The notes below the pieces were generated by a model. The model was not told the DNA's origin and did not search any database. It was given only the letters and a program-made list of their open reading frames with translations. Shown here one piece after another: positions 1-11,120 of a stretch of 64,000 nt of DNA (positions are counted from its first letter, which is position 1; each line of letters begins with the position of its first letter). The DNA comes from Tubulanus polymorphus. Taxonomy: Eukaryota > Nemertea > Palaeonemertea > Tubulaniformes > Tubulanidae. Location: NCBI RefSeq assembly GCF_964204645.1, contig NC_134029.1, positions 16,386,450-16,450,449 of the forward strand. The letters run 5' to 3'. Both the position numbers and the translations under genes were made by a program.

Positions 1-156
1 TAGGCCTAATCAAAAGGATATTTCAAAAGCAAACTTTGCCGGGCCAAGAGCCATATTGAATTCAATTTCTTCCGAACCATTATGCCTCTTTCATCATAAC
101 ATTATTTATCCTATTTCAAGATCTTAGGCCTACAAGTAGAGAGAGGGCCTACGTTG

Positions 157-787
157 GGTTCAAATCGGAATTTTAAGATTTATTTCATTTAATTCCAGGT
201 TTTCACTGTAGATTATCAAAGACATGTGGCGTTTTGGGAGTTCATAGTTGTTTGATAATCCATCATTTGTAAGTGAAAGGCTATTTGAGGGATTCGAAAC
301 CGACATTTTGTAAATTTTGTAGCTTTATTACGTTTAATTCCAGATGTTTATCATGACACGTTTCATTTTGGGGGTTTGTCAGCGAGTTGGTATGCTGTCG
401 GCAGAAGTAGTTTGATAATTCGTTTCATGTAAGTAAACAGCTATTTGAAGGATTCGAAACCGAAATCTGTATTGTGAATTTTTTAGTAGTATTTTGTTTG
501 ATTCTAGGTGAATAGGACATGATTCATTTTGGGAGTTTGTCCGCGAGTTTGTATACTGTCAAATGAAGTTTCTTCGTCAATTTGTCGTATGTAAGTATCA
601 ATCTATAGGTTATATAGGCCCTATTAGGGGTTCGATACAGAAATTTGGTGAATTCCTCAGATTTATTTTAATTTATTCCAGGTTGTTATCAGAAAAATAT
701 GTACTTTATTTCATAGGTTGGTCTTTGATTGAAAACTAAAAATGGATGATAGTTCTAAATTTGATGTTGATTCACATAACCAATCTA
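157..787 (+). repeat. Tandem array of exon-like units (four copies)
   Basis: Four related units of roughly 145-175 bp follow one another. Each has a pyrimidine-rich tract ending in CAG or TAG, a 70-106 nt exon-like block, and a GTAAGT donor, followed by a diverged GGATTCGAAACCGA spacer. The exon-like blocks are 199-268, 344-428, 508-590 and 682-787. The first three share the core CATTTTGGGAGTTTGT or close variants and are closed in all frames, so if transcribed they would be untranslated leader exons. The fourth differs and contains a start codon. A spacer remnant near 157-175 suggests a further unit to the left. The splice signals are seen directly; transcription is inferred. Confidence 0.55.
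742..787 (+). CDS. Candidate first coding exon of an unidentified small gene
   Basis: Within the fourth exon-like unit an ATG (742) in a good context (AAAATGG) opens 15 codons, MDDSSKFDVDSHNQS, and then meets the strong donor GTAAGT at 788, leaving a phase-1 codon. The peptide is acidic and serine/asparagine-rich, with no recognisable domain. A phase-compatible next exon lies at 17543-17611 and a possible terminal exon at 18219-18268. If this is correct, the 12.67 kb foldback element sits in the first intron. The chain rests only on splice signals and phase agreement. I do not recognise the protein. Confidence 0.3.
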
Positions 788-2504
788 GTAAGTATGGCTC
801 ACTCGTCTTTTAGAATAAGAGACCTATTGCATTAATCCTTCAATTCAAGTTGCTATACAACCTTTTATACAGATATTTACCTTATCAATATAAACACGTA
901 TTTGCCATTAGCCATACAATTCAGTAAAACTGTTCCCGTCCAGATTTTGAAACATCATTTGACTCAATTTTTCCTCCTAGAAAATTGCTTTAGCTCATTC
1001 CAATGTTCGCAGTAAAAGTGAATGTAGCATGTATGATTCCCATCCATCAATTTTGTCTTGTTTCGTATTTTTAGCGAAAATCTCGAAAAAGTCTGACGTC
1101 GAGGCAGGTGGCTGCCAGACAAAGACATATTCTTGGGAAATATTTAAAGACGCATGGCAAACACACTTATTGTTCAATTTTTTCCTATCCTTATTTTGAA
1201 ATTGAAGTATTATAATAAACTATTGATTTATTTTTGTTGATCAACGCAACTAGTTTTGTTTTCTTTCTTAATTTACATTTGAATTGGATGGTCATCTTGC
1301 GTAGGAGTCAGTTTGTCATCGAAGCAATACAGTCTAACTTGTTGACGTCTCAGATGCAGCGGGGCAGGGCGGTCATTATATTGTGGACTTATCCAAATTA
1401 CACTTACACAGCCCAACGTGTTTCAGTGTGTAAACTCCGTCGTACTCGGCATTATAAGACAGTGAGGAATTGAGTTTTAGTCACCTGAGCCCTCGGCTTG
1501 ATTCGACCAAAAAGACCTTAACTGACTTCACAGAATTTGATTATGAGTCAAGGATTTTCTAAATTTCTGAATGCTTTCTCTGGTTTTAAGATCAATTCAA
1601 ATTCAATCTTCAAAATATTTTATTGAAAGAAATTCTACTGAATACAGATTTTGAAATGAAGGATATATCCAGGCAAATAATTATAGCAAAATCAACTGAT
1701 GATCATCAAGGTGAAGTTTTCATTCATCTTCGGCTAATTTGTTTACCCCTGATGATTGAAGCATTTTGGTTACTCGTGCCAATTAGTCAGCCACAGTCGA
1801 TTTTCATGCCATCTGACCTCTTTCCATCTGTAATTAAGCAATCAAATGTAAGAATTACTTAGGTAAGGAGCGAAATAATATATAGATATCTTAGGAGACT
1901 ATTTGAAATCTTGAGTTTGTTGTGAAAATCTATTACTACAGTCTCGTAGAGCATAGACACCAAGCCACGTGGCATTGGTATTTTAAGGGCTATTCAGTTT
2001 ACTCCAAAACAAGCAATGATTAACATTAAAAAAGCTTCATATCAAGGGTATGTTGCAGGACTCGTGACGCCCATGAATTATCATCCCATAATTACAATGA
2101 ATCCAATTCTGCATGTACGTTAGCACGACTGATTACTAATCCAAATATTGCATTACAAAAAAAAAATTAACGTCAAGTACTTACAGCATCTGAGACAGTT
2201 GCGCTTAAGTTAGCCTGTTAAGTTACGTCTTTGGCTGTCAATGTCGAAAAAGCCTAATTTTAAACATACATTTGCGCACTGTGGTTTAATATTCCTGCAA
2301 GAATCCGCAAAGGAATTGAAGACCGTAGTGCCCAGTTCATTCCACGAATAATAGCTGGAAAGAAAGTAATCAAAATAAATTGTCATGCACATTCAGTGTA
2401 AACCAGGCCATAACTAGCTGCTATTAAGGCATTCCACTGACTGGCTCTACCCATTATATTTAGGGCCTAAATCTATTCTAGGCGCATACCCCAAAAAAGC
2501 TAAT
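788..2504. other. No gene seen; intron-like AT-rich DNA
   Basis: Both strands show only short open frames without splice-site support or protein features. The stretch has no clear repeat structure. Confidence 0.5.
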
Positions 2505-3043
2505 GTCTATTTATTAATTGATGAGACCTGTTTTTCTGGGATATTTTGCTTACTTTTTGGGGTACATACCTCATTTATGTCTTAACAGAATGCCAAAAAT
2601 CGCGGACAACAACTGAATATCTGATATATTTCCAGTTCTGTACCAATTAGATGGATTGGCAAAAAGACTCCTTAAGTCCAGTTTAATGAGAGAGAAAATC
2701 CTCCATTTTGTCAAATTTCTTGGATTTGAACATTGTTACCATGCCTACGCCACCCTGATTTAGTTGTTGAGACCCCACAAGAAAAATAACTTCATTTCGT
2801 AGGCATGGTGACAATGTAAAAATTCAAGAAATTTCACAAAATGGAGGATTTTCTCTCTCATTCAATTGGACTTAAGGAGTCTTTTTGCCAATCCATCTAA
2901 TTGGTACAGAACTGGAAATATATCGGATATTCAGTTGTTGTCCGCGACTTTTGGCATTCTGTTAAGACATAAATGAGGTATGTACCCCAAAAAGTAAGCA
3001 AAATATCCAAGAAAAACAGGTCTCATCAATTAATAAATAGACA
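2505..3043. mobile_element. Foldback miniature element (two ~245 bp inverted arms)
   Basis: The left arm 2505-2749 and right arm 2798-3043 are near-perfect inverted copies separated by a 48 bp spacer. Outer ends read TGTCTATTTATTAATTGATG and inner ends ATGCCTACG. The arms differ by only a few substitutions, so the copy is young or kept uniform by gene conversion. No coding sequence is present. A one-armed copy of the same family lies at 17867-18112, which shows it is a dispersed family. No target-site duplication is obvious. Confidence 0.8.
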
Positions 3044-3177
3044 GTAGGCATTAAGTAAGTAGCCAACAATGATCATTGCTTCACCGAGTAGGCCTACTCA
3101 TTTGCTACCATACTCATATTATTAAAGAAATCATTTAATACATTCCCTGGTTAACGGATTCTCACCTTAAAATACAT

Positions 3178-3214
3178 CATAGAACTATAACGGAATATCC
3201 GTTATAGTTCTATG
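3178..3214. repeat. Perfect 17-bp-arm palindrome
   Basis: CATAGAACTATAACGGA is followed by ATA and then its exact reverse complement. It stands alone between the foldback element and the large inverted-repeat element. It could be a miniature element relic or a structured site. Confidence 0.8.
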
Positions 3215-3469
3215 AATACATAAACTCCGCTGTCATCGTTGTCATCGATACGAGTCGTCAACTGAACGCGGAAGTAAAATTCCGTGTGGAAATTCCTACA
3301 ATTTCTGTCCATATCACGTTGATTTGACCCCGAAATCTTCAGGAAATGTAGCCAACGTAAATTGATTTACGAATAGAATTAATCAATTCACTCATTTTAG
3401 AAATCATGGTTTCGTGAAATTCATTAAAGTCCTAAAACTCGCGATAAATTTAAGCCGAAAATGATTTCA

Positions 3470-3478
3470 ACCATCCAC
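3470..3478 (+). other. Left target-site duplication, 9 bp
   Basis: ACCATCCAC directly precedes the left inverted-repeat end at 3479. It is repeated exactly, in the same orientation, directly after the right end (16149-16157). Extension by one base on either side does not match, so the duplication is exactly 9 bp. Confidence 0.85.
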
Positions 3479-3581
3479 ACTATCGTGAAGTGAGCCTGTT
3501 ATTCCAGCCTCGTATTCAGATATAGTGTGTACACACTGTATAGCTGCCTGTAGATACTGTTGACATGAAATGTATAACTTA
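3479..3581 (+). repeat. Left terminal inverted repeat of the 12.67 kb element
   Basis: It begins ACTATCGTGAAG. Apart from three mismatches at positions 3-5 it matches the reverse complement of 16045-16148 almost perfectly, with one single-base indel, ending at ATGTATAACTTA. Beyond this the two ends diverge until the satellite arrays begin. Confidence 0.9.
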
Positions 3582-3705
3582 ACACTTTGACCGGACGAAA
3601 CGACGATCATTCAATAAAGTCACCGGGGCAGAAGAGTGATCAATAATTGTTTTATATAATTAAAATGTGTAGTGATTTTCGTAAATTTCATAGATTTTCA
3701 TCGAA

Positions 3706-6700
3706 ATGTATTTTACATCAATTATGCCTGTTAAAATTCAAATATGTCTAAAAGTAAAACAAGGCTACCTGAAAATTAATTTCTCTATTCTTCGTGTTGA
3801 TTTAAAGCAGATGTCTTCATTTGTTCATAGTAAAAAATACGCAATATTTCAACGCACGATTGCATCATGGCTCAACATGTTAACATTAAAATTCAAAATC
3901 AAATTTCTCTAAAACTAAAACCTCAGGGTTCCTGAAAATTAAGTATATTATTAAGGAAACTCTATTCTTTAAGTTGATTTAAGCCAGATGTCTGTGCATT
4001 GATTTGATCATAGTAAAAAAACGCGTTATTTCAATACACGATTGCATCATTGCGTGATATTTAAAAAGTTAAAATTCATAATGAGATTTCTCTGAAACTC
4101 TGAAACCTGAGACTTCCTTAAAATTAAGCATATTAATAAGCACACTCTGATGTAAAGTTGATGTAAAGCAGATGTCTGTGCATTGGTTTGATTATAGTAA
4201 AAAATGCGTCATTTCAATAGACGATAGCATCGTGGCACGATATTCAAAAATTAAAACTAAAAATCAAATTTCTCTTAAACTCAAACCTGAGGATAATTAA
4301 GTTTATTAACTCTAGTCTTTAAGTTGATTCAAGGCAGATGTCTGTGCATTGATTTGTTCATAGTAAAAAAACGCGTCATTTCAATACATGATTGCATCAT
4401 TGCGCGATATTCAGAAATTTAAATTTCAAAAAATAAAATTCCATTAAACTAAAACCTGAGGCTTTCTGAAAATCGAGAATATTATAAAGGAAACTCTATT
4501 ATTAAGGCAGATGTCTGTGCAATGATTTGATCATAGTAAAAAATGCAATATTTCAATACACGACTGCATCAAGGCGCAGTATCTAAAAATTAAAATTCAA
4601 AATCAAATTTCTCTAAAACTAAAACCTGAGGCTTTCTGAAAATCAAGTATATTAATAAGGAAACTCTATTCTTTAAGTTGATTTAAGGCAGATGTCTGTG
4701 CATTGATTTGATCATAGTAAAAAAAACGCGTCATTTCAATACGCGATTGCATCATTGCGCGATATTTAAAAAGTTAAAATTCAAAATCAAATTCCTCTTA
4801 AACTAAAACCTGAGGCTTTCTGAAAATCCAGTATAATATTCAGGAAACTCTATTCTTTAAGTTGATTTAAGGCAGATGTCTGTGCATTGATTTGATCATA
4901 GTAAAAAAACGCGTCATTTCAATACGCGATTGCATCATTGCGCGATATTTAAAAAGTTAAAATTCAAAATCAAATTCCTCTTAAACTAAAACCTGAGGCT
5001 TTCTGAAAATCCAGTATAATATTCAGGAAACTCTATTCTTTAAGATGATTTAAGGCAGATGTCTGTGCATTGATTTGATCATAGTAAAAAAACGCGTCAT
5101 TTCAATACACGATTGCATCATGGCACGATATTCAGAAATTTAAATTTCAAGATTAAATTTCTCTAAAATTAAAACCTGAGGGTTCCTGAAAATTAAGTAT
5201 ATTAATAAGCAACCTCTATTCTTTAAGTTGATTCAAGGCAGATGTCTGTGCATTGATTTGATCATAGTAAAAAAACGCGTCATTTCAATACACAATTGCA
5301 TCATGGCACGATATTCAGAAATTTAAATTTCAAGATTAAATTTCTCTAAAACTAAAACCTGAGGGTTCCTGAAAATTAAGTATATTAATAAGCAAACTCT
5401 ATTCTTTAAGTACATTTAAGGCAGATGTCTGTGCATTGATTTGATCATAGTAAAAAAATGCGTCATTTCAATACACGATTGCATCATGGCGCGATATTCA
5501 GAAATTTAAATTTCAAGATTAAATTTCTCTAAAATTAAAACCTGAGGGTTCCTGAAAATTAAGTATATTAATAAGCAAACTCTATTCTTTAAGTTGATTC
5601 AAGGCAGATGTCTGTGCATTGATTTGATCATAGTAAAAAAACGCGTCATTTCAATACACAATTGCATCATGGCACGATATTCAGAAATTTAAATTTCAAG
5701 ATTAAATTTCTCTAAAACTAAAACCTGAGGGTTCCTGAAAATTAGGTATATTAATAAGCAAACTCTATTCTTTAAGTACATTTAAGGCAGATGTCTGTGC
5801 ATTGATTTGATCATAGTAAAAAAATGCGTCATTTCAATACACGATTGCATCATGGCGCGATATTCAGAAATTTAAATTTCAAGATTAAATTTCTCGAAAA
5901 CCAAAACCTGAGGGTTCCTGAAAATTAAGTATATTAATAAGCAAACTCTATTCTTTAAGTTGATTCAAGGCAGATGTCTGTGCATTGATTTGATCATAGT
6001 AAAAAAACGCGTCATTTCAATACACGTTTGCATCATTGCGCGATATTCAGAAATTTAAATTTCAAGATTAAATTTCTCGAAAACTAAAACCTGAGGGTTC
6101 CTGAAAATTAAGTATATTAATAAGCAAACTCTATTCTTTAAGTTGATTCAAGGCAGATGTCTGTGCATTGATTTGATCATAGTGAAAAAACGCGTCATTT
6201 CAATACACGATTGCATCATGGCGCGATATTCAGAAATTTAAATTTCAAAATCAAATTTCTCTTAAACTAAAACCTGAGGGTTCCTGAAAAGTAAGTATAT
6301 TGATAAGCAAACTGTAGTCTTTGAGATGATGTAAAGCGCATGTCTGTGCATTGATTTGATCATAGTAAAAAAAACGCGTCATTTCAATACACGATTGCAT
6401 CATGGCACGATATTTAAAAAGTTAAAATTCAAAATCAAATTTCTCTAAAACTAAAACCTGAGGCTTTCTGAAAATCCAGTATAATATTCAAGAAACTCTA
6501 TTCTTTAAGTTGATTTAAGGCAGATGTCTGTGCATTGATTTGATCATAGTAAAAAAACGCGTCATTTCAATACACGATTGCATCATGGCGCGATATTCAG
6601 AAATTTAAATTTCAAAATCAAATTTCTCTAAAACTAAAACCTGGGGCTTTCTGAAAATCAAGTATAATATTCAGGAAACTCTATTCTTTAAGTTGACTTA

Positions 6701-6712
6701 AGACAAAAAGAA
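3706..6712 (+). repeat. Left satellite array, ~182 bp unit, about 17 copies
   Basis: The unit is marked by GCAGATGTCTGTGCATTG and recurs near 3806, 3986, 4168, 4336, 4505, 4688, 4871, 5055, 5235, 5420, 5605, 5787, 5969, 6150, 6333, 6528 and 6755. Other unit landmarks are CGATTGCATCATGGCGCGAT and AAAACCTGAGG. Two subtypes can be told apart: one with GTTCCTGAAAATTAAG and one with CTTTCTGAAAATCCAG. The outer and innermost units are most diverged and the middle ones nearly identical, as expected from unequal exchange. Short open frames inside it are not genes. Confidence 0.95.
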
Positions 6713-7002
6713 TTTCTTTTATCTGAATTTTTTAAATATCTATAAGTTGATGTTAGGCAGAAGTCTGTGCATTGGTTTTTACGTGGTATTGCAATAAACA
6801 TTTGCACCATGGAGCGATATTCAAAACGAACACGAACACGTAAAACATAATTAATGAAAATGGCGTTTCATTAAAATTTCTCACGGTTTATACCTCCTTT
6901 CGTTGGCTACTTATATGAAGTAAAATGTAAAAATTTGAAGCAAAGCGAGGAGGCGCTGCACAAACTGCTCTTTCTGGACATATGACTGGCCCTTATAAGG
7001 GC
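6713..7002. other. Inner flank of the left satellite array
   Basis: A decayed last satellite unit runs to about 6800. AT-rich unique sequence without a coding signal follows. Confidence 0.5.
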
Positions 7003-7291
7003 CTATGATACGGGGATAGCTTTTGACCATAACGATGTTGCTGCATTCGATGTCAGCCGAATATACTCAGCCTTATTTTTTAATGCACCTTTATCAATTT
7101 CCTTGTCAATGCTGCTACTGCTGCCGTTGTTTCCGTCATCATCGCTTTCTTCAGAAGCGGCTAACAAAGAGGTTTGCATGGCTTTAACAATATCAGCATA
7201 TGTTATCGGTGAGGATATGGTCGATTCTATGCAACTCGAATTCGATGAGCTGGTCAAATCAACTTCATTTTGAATGTTATTGCAGGATTCC
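7003..7291 (-). CDS. Exon-like ORF, serine/acid-rich C terminus, unidentified
   Basis: Read on the - strand, a TTTGTAG acceptor at about 7292 opens a frame that runs to a stop at 7003, about 95 codons. It carries ITYADIVKAMQTSLLAA followed by a low-complexity segment with EESDDDGNNGSSSS. The composition suggests a disordered, acidic C-terminal tail. I do not recognise a family. It lies inside the 12.67 kb element and could be the last exon of a cargo gene, but no convincing upstream exon was found. Confidence 0.3.
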
Positions 7292-7710
7292 TACAAATAA
7301 ATATTACTATCAGTCACGGTGCAAAAAGTGCAGATCTGTTCGAAAAATACTTATTTTTTGATAGATGGTGTATTGCTGCACTTTACCGAACTTTGATTGT
7401 GTACGGGGACACAGGTAGAACAATTCGAAACCTATATAAATGGCTAAAAATGATACCTTGTTTCTCATCTATAGAGGAAAACTGTATGCCCAAAAGTGAC
7501 CAGGCAGGCAGCATTTTATTTTTATTTTTTCCATAAAAAGTATGAAATTTGACATATTTCCACCAGGCCGGCCTTTCTTTATTTTCATTTCAAAACTGTT
7601 TCCACTGAAATTTTTGAGATAAAAAAGATGTACAGGATATGGTTTTTAGAAGTTCTTACTGTTTGTCAAATACCATTATAGTATACTTGTAGGTCTAGTT
7701 TGATTTCCAG
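7292..7710. other. No gene seen
   Basis: AT-rich interior of the large element. The open frame on the + strand here has no splice support or recognisable features. Confidence 0.4.
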
Positions 7711-7962
7711 ATGTTGGATCATTCATATCTTCCTGTTTTCCCCAATTTTCGAGGGTACGTTAACTATTCAACTATTTTTCTAAATAGCCAGAATGGAAAC
7801 AATAAGCAAGAGACTCTGCCTAGTTTAGCTGCCAAACCTTGGATCATTCCCAACTACCGAGGATTTTTCGCTCATGGCTACAAAGCGTTCTATAGAATAA
7901 GCTTTAGTAAATATCGAAGAAACGCCATTAGTATGGGGAGTTGGCGTGATTCAATCGCATGA
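7711..7962 (+). CDS. Exon-like ORF with repeated PNFRGY/PNYRGF motif, unidentified
   Basis: A good acceptor (TTTGATTTCCAG, ending at 7710) is followed by an 83-codon open frame that starts with ATG and ends at a TGA. The peptide has two similar segments, FPNFRGYVNYSTI and IPNYRGFFAHGYKAF, about 35 residues apart. Paired proline/aromatic motifs of this style occur in small structural proteins, but I cannot name a family. It lies inside the 12.67 kb element. It may be a terminal exon of captured host sequence or a chance frame. Confidence 0.25.
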   Translation: MLDHSYLPVFPNFRGYVNYSTIFLNSQNGNNKQETLPSLAAKPWIIPNYRGFFAHGYKAFYRISFSKYRRNAISMGSWRDSIA

Positions 7963-8939
7963 AAATACTTATTTAGTGCCACGAATTAAATATCTAAAAG
8001 TAAATGAAATTATGAAAATCTCCAAATCCCAGACAAGAATCATCATGAACCAAATATAAATTACCTTATATTTCCAATTTGAATCTGATTTTTAAATTTC
8101 AACTTCAAAAACATTTTTTTTAAATTTCTTTATGAAACAAGAGTTTCGAAAGTCGAAATGATTGAGTGATTAAGTCGAAATGATCGAGTGTATTTCTGTT
8201 AAAAGCAAAGGTGTCCAGACTAATCTAGAAGTCTGGACACCAGTCGACGTTACGGGTTCTGGAACAACGACGATACTACCCAGGAGTGTTGGCGTAGGTT
8301 CAAGTCCCGACCTCACGCTATTCGGCATCTGATTTTAAACAAGTAAATTCATTACCATATACTACTTATATTGACCCACCCGGTCGGTTTTTATCTGCAT
8401 CATAAAAATAAGAAGGTAATAGGCCCGGTCGGCAGCATTTATTTTTATGATTTTTGTCGTACTTTATGGGACTCGGTCGGAGAATGGGAAACAGGGTATC
8501 ATTTTTTGCCTTAAACTGAGAAAATGAAATAATCAATAAATTACTGGTGCAGGTTGATCAAAGGCGAAAACAACAGCAAAATACGCGAAGTTGAGTTTTA
8601 TACCAAACATCATATAATTTACGGGTGAATAACCATGGACAGTGGTAATAACTAGCTTTCTTCAAGCATCAGAGAGGGGATTTAAAATCAGTGGTGATTT
8701 GGAGAGGGGATTATTTCTTAGCCCTTAACACCAGGAGCAGAATTTTCAGCGCAGCACAAGAGCGCATTTTGCTGTCATCACTTTTGGAGTAATAACGCAT
8801 GTGCATTGACTACGAATGCTGCGCAAAGGCTTAATTAACTACTTGTCATCGGCTTCTGCTAATTTGTTGCCCACACCTTGCTATGATCACCTACAGGCCT
8901 ACCTCTACTCTCTTTTGCGGATGCATCCATATTACATAG
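7963..8939. other. Non-coding; contains a 12-bp-arm hairpin and a tRNA-like B box
   Basis: At 8210-8241 GGTGTCCAGACT and its exact complement form a short hairpin. About 55 bp downstream GGTTCAAGTCC (8298-8308) fits a pol III B box, with only a poor A box before it. This may be the head of a decayed tRNA-related SINE. Nothing else is recognised. Confidence 0.4.
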
Positions 8940-9290
8940 TTTGAATCTAATTCAGACGAAGAATCATCATGTAAAGACTGTAATATGATGTACATCGGCG
9001 AAACGGGACGTAATCTTAGTCAGCGTATTAAAGAACACAACATAGATATCCGCACCCAAAAGCCTGAGAGTGGAATAGCAAATCATGTCTTTACAACTAA
9101 TCACCAATTTGACTTTCAGAATTCGAAACTTATTTATCCTTGTAAAGATATTAATAAGAGACACATAGTGGAATCAGCCCTAATATGTAAACTTTCGAAA
9201 TCCAATTTATCTACTAATTTAAATACTGGTTTTTCTCCACATAACCAATTATTATCCAGACACATCAATTCTTTATTAGATTTGGGTTAA
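8940..9290 (+). pseudogene. Penelope-like element GIY-YIG endonuclease fragment
   Basis: The frame reads CKDCNMMYIGETGR, followed by LSQRIKEH and a segment with IANHVFTTNHQFDF, and ends with a natural-looking stop at 9290. The CxxC pair just before YIGETGR and the R..EH helix are the standard beginning of the GIY-YIG endonuclease that forms the C terminus of Penelope-like retroelements. The reverse transcriptase that should precede it is absent, so this is a 5'-truncated copy, as is usual after target-primed insertion. It lies inside the large inverted-repeat element and presumably inserted there later. Confidence 0.85.
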
Positions 9291-9509
9291 TGTCACTATG
9301 TGTCACTCTGTTATCGCCACCCTCTTCAGTCCACTTCACTTAGTTACATAATTTGTTTTTACTCTGAACTGTTTAGAATTGCTGTGGTTTCCACGGTACC
9401 CCTTGATGTTTTATTGCTTGGTCTGTTTATCTTTAGTTTTGACACACTGCTTCTATTTTAGATCCTGTGAGTTTATATGCTTTGTAACTTGTTTTTCTGG
9501 TCATTCCAC

Positions 9510-9545
9510 CTGATGATGGCTGCTAGTCAACAGCCGAAACGTTGT
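9510..9545 (+). other. Hammerhead-ribozyme-like core in the Penelope 3' tail
   Basis: CTGATGA is followed by a stem with arms GGCTG and CAGCC around an 8 nt loop, then GAAAC. This is the layout of the hammerhead core that Penelope-like elements are known to carry. One unpaired base lies between CTGATGA and the stem, and I could not find a convincing stem III/cleavage strand upstream. It is probably a decayed or incomplete ribozyme. Confidence 0.35.
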
Positions 9546-9599
9546 GGTTTCGTAATGATAAATTTGATCGTATAATTTTAAATTCGAAGTGTGAGATTT

Positions 9600-10793
9600 C
9601 TTCATTTATCATCGCTGATATTTATAATGAATTTGTCAACCAAATCATTTGCATTATAAACTGACTTGTGTAATATCAGGGAGGTGGGAGTGAACTCCCA
9701 CCTCCCTGGTGGAGATGCAAGTTATGTGTGTGTAGTTATTCACTCTTGGTGGACGCTGGGCTGCAGTGGGTCAGCACATCTGTGATGGATCATTTGTGTA
9801 GCAGCTATCTGACAGCTCACAGCAGTAGCTGCTCTTTGATATGGAGAAAAAGCCGCACGTCAACTCATTATGAATAGACTTTACATCGTGTTTGTCTTTG
9901 TGTTTGTTTTGATCATTGCGCGCAGTGGGTGACGTCACGCGGAGCGTCCAAACTTAAATGGTCCAAAAGTCTACGAAACCATGAAATCGATACTAAAACA
10001 TATAAACGACCATTCATTTGGCACCAAAAACTTGTTCATGCGTAGCGTACAGACCGCCCCCAACCCGTGACGAAATTTCGCCACAAGGGTAAAGGAGCAT
10101 GGAACTTAACCTTCAGCGATAAAAGAACATTTAACATCATGTGGAAATCGTACATCGAACTTCTGGCAGAAGTGACTTTTAAATCACCATCAAACAGGCA
10201 TAAAATCCGAAAAACCAAGTATCAACTAACACGAATTTCACGCCTGCACGACATTCTTTGTAATTAGTATTAGTAATCACTATCAATATTCATAAGGACT
10301 ATACAGTATAAATGTTTTTACACTAGGCATAGATTGTATCTATTCCTCACATTTCGCTGTGTTTTATCGGTCCGCACTTCTCATCTGAGGGTGTCAGCTA
10401 ATCTCAAATAGACATTCCCATTAAACAGCATGTGTAGGTGAAATAGAATGTTATATTCCATCATTTTCAACGCTTTGGTTATGCGGCAAAATAAATGAAC
10501 AATATACTTCTTTGAACCTAACAATTATTATCCTGATCTTGAAATTATTAAGTGGCTAACTAAAACGTTGGGATTTTTCCACTACATCCTCATTATTCAA
10601 TCATACGTACATGTAACATTGAATCTTTAAACAAAACTACTTCATGGACGTATAAACATTTTTATAAATCATTGATATTATATAATCTTACGTTGCATAA
10701 CTATCAGTTGCGTAAGCAAAAGTCACTGCTCTAACTAGTTTAAGGCGCGCAACAATTTCAAACCAGTTCTTACCAGATTATTACCCGGTTTAC
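9600..10793. other. Region before the esterase gene; one ORF of unknown status
   Basis: A short inverted repeat, GGGAGGTGGGAGT with ACTCCCACCTCCC, lies near 9680-9710. At 10046-10267 a + strand frame without an upstream ATG encodes VTKFRHKGKGAWNLTF and continues to SRLHDILCN before a stop. The same frame is open for about 30 codons before an intervening TAG near 10041. The peptide is basic and not recognised. It could be a broken exon of the cargo gene. The rest shows nothing clear. Confidence 0.3.
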
Positions 10794-11036
10794 ATGAGCG
10801 CGCACACATTCAAAATGAAAACGATACTTTTAAGTGATAGCATGGGTCGTTTTTTCCCGGAATCGGAAAATCATAAGACACATTTTTGGCCAGGAATAGG
10901 CATTGACGTAATGCGTAGAATCGTCGGTGAGAAAATAATTGACGACATAAAATACGCGGACGTTCTCATAGTATGGGTCGGAACTAACGATTTAAACGAA
11001 AATGTTCAACCAAAGGATATAGTAAAGGCATACCAG
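10794..11036 (+). CDS. SGNH/GDSL-type hydrolase, exon 1
   Basis: The first exon of a three-exon esterase-like gene encodes 81 residues from ATG 10794. ILLSDSMG (Ser16) is block I with the catalytic serine (SDS in place of GDS). PGIGIDVMRRIV supplies block II glycines, and VWVGTNDL (Asn65) is block III, the oxyanion asparagine. SGNH hydrolases cleave ester bonds in lipids, polysaccharides or acetyl groups; the substrate here is unknown. The donor after CAG (GTTAGT at 11037) is phase 0. The gene sits between the inverted satellite arrays of the 12.67 kb element. SGNH domains are also known in ORF1 of some CR1/L2 retrotransposons, but introns argue against this being such an ORF. Confidence 0.75.
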
Positions 11037-11120
11037 GTTAGTTACTCAACAGTTTATGCAGAAAATTACAGAAAATTTAAATGACTAAATGACGAATGAC
11101 TAAATTCCTCTTGATACTAG

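Noticed and set aside
3706-3912. 68-codon open frame in the left satellite array
   Set aside because: It lies within decayed satellite units and has no conserved or splice features.
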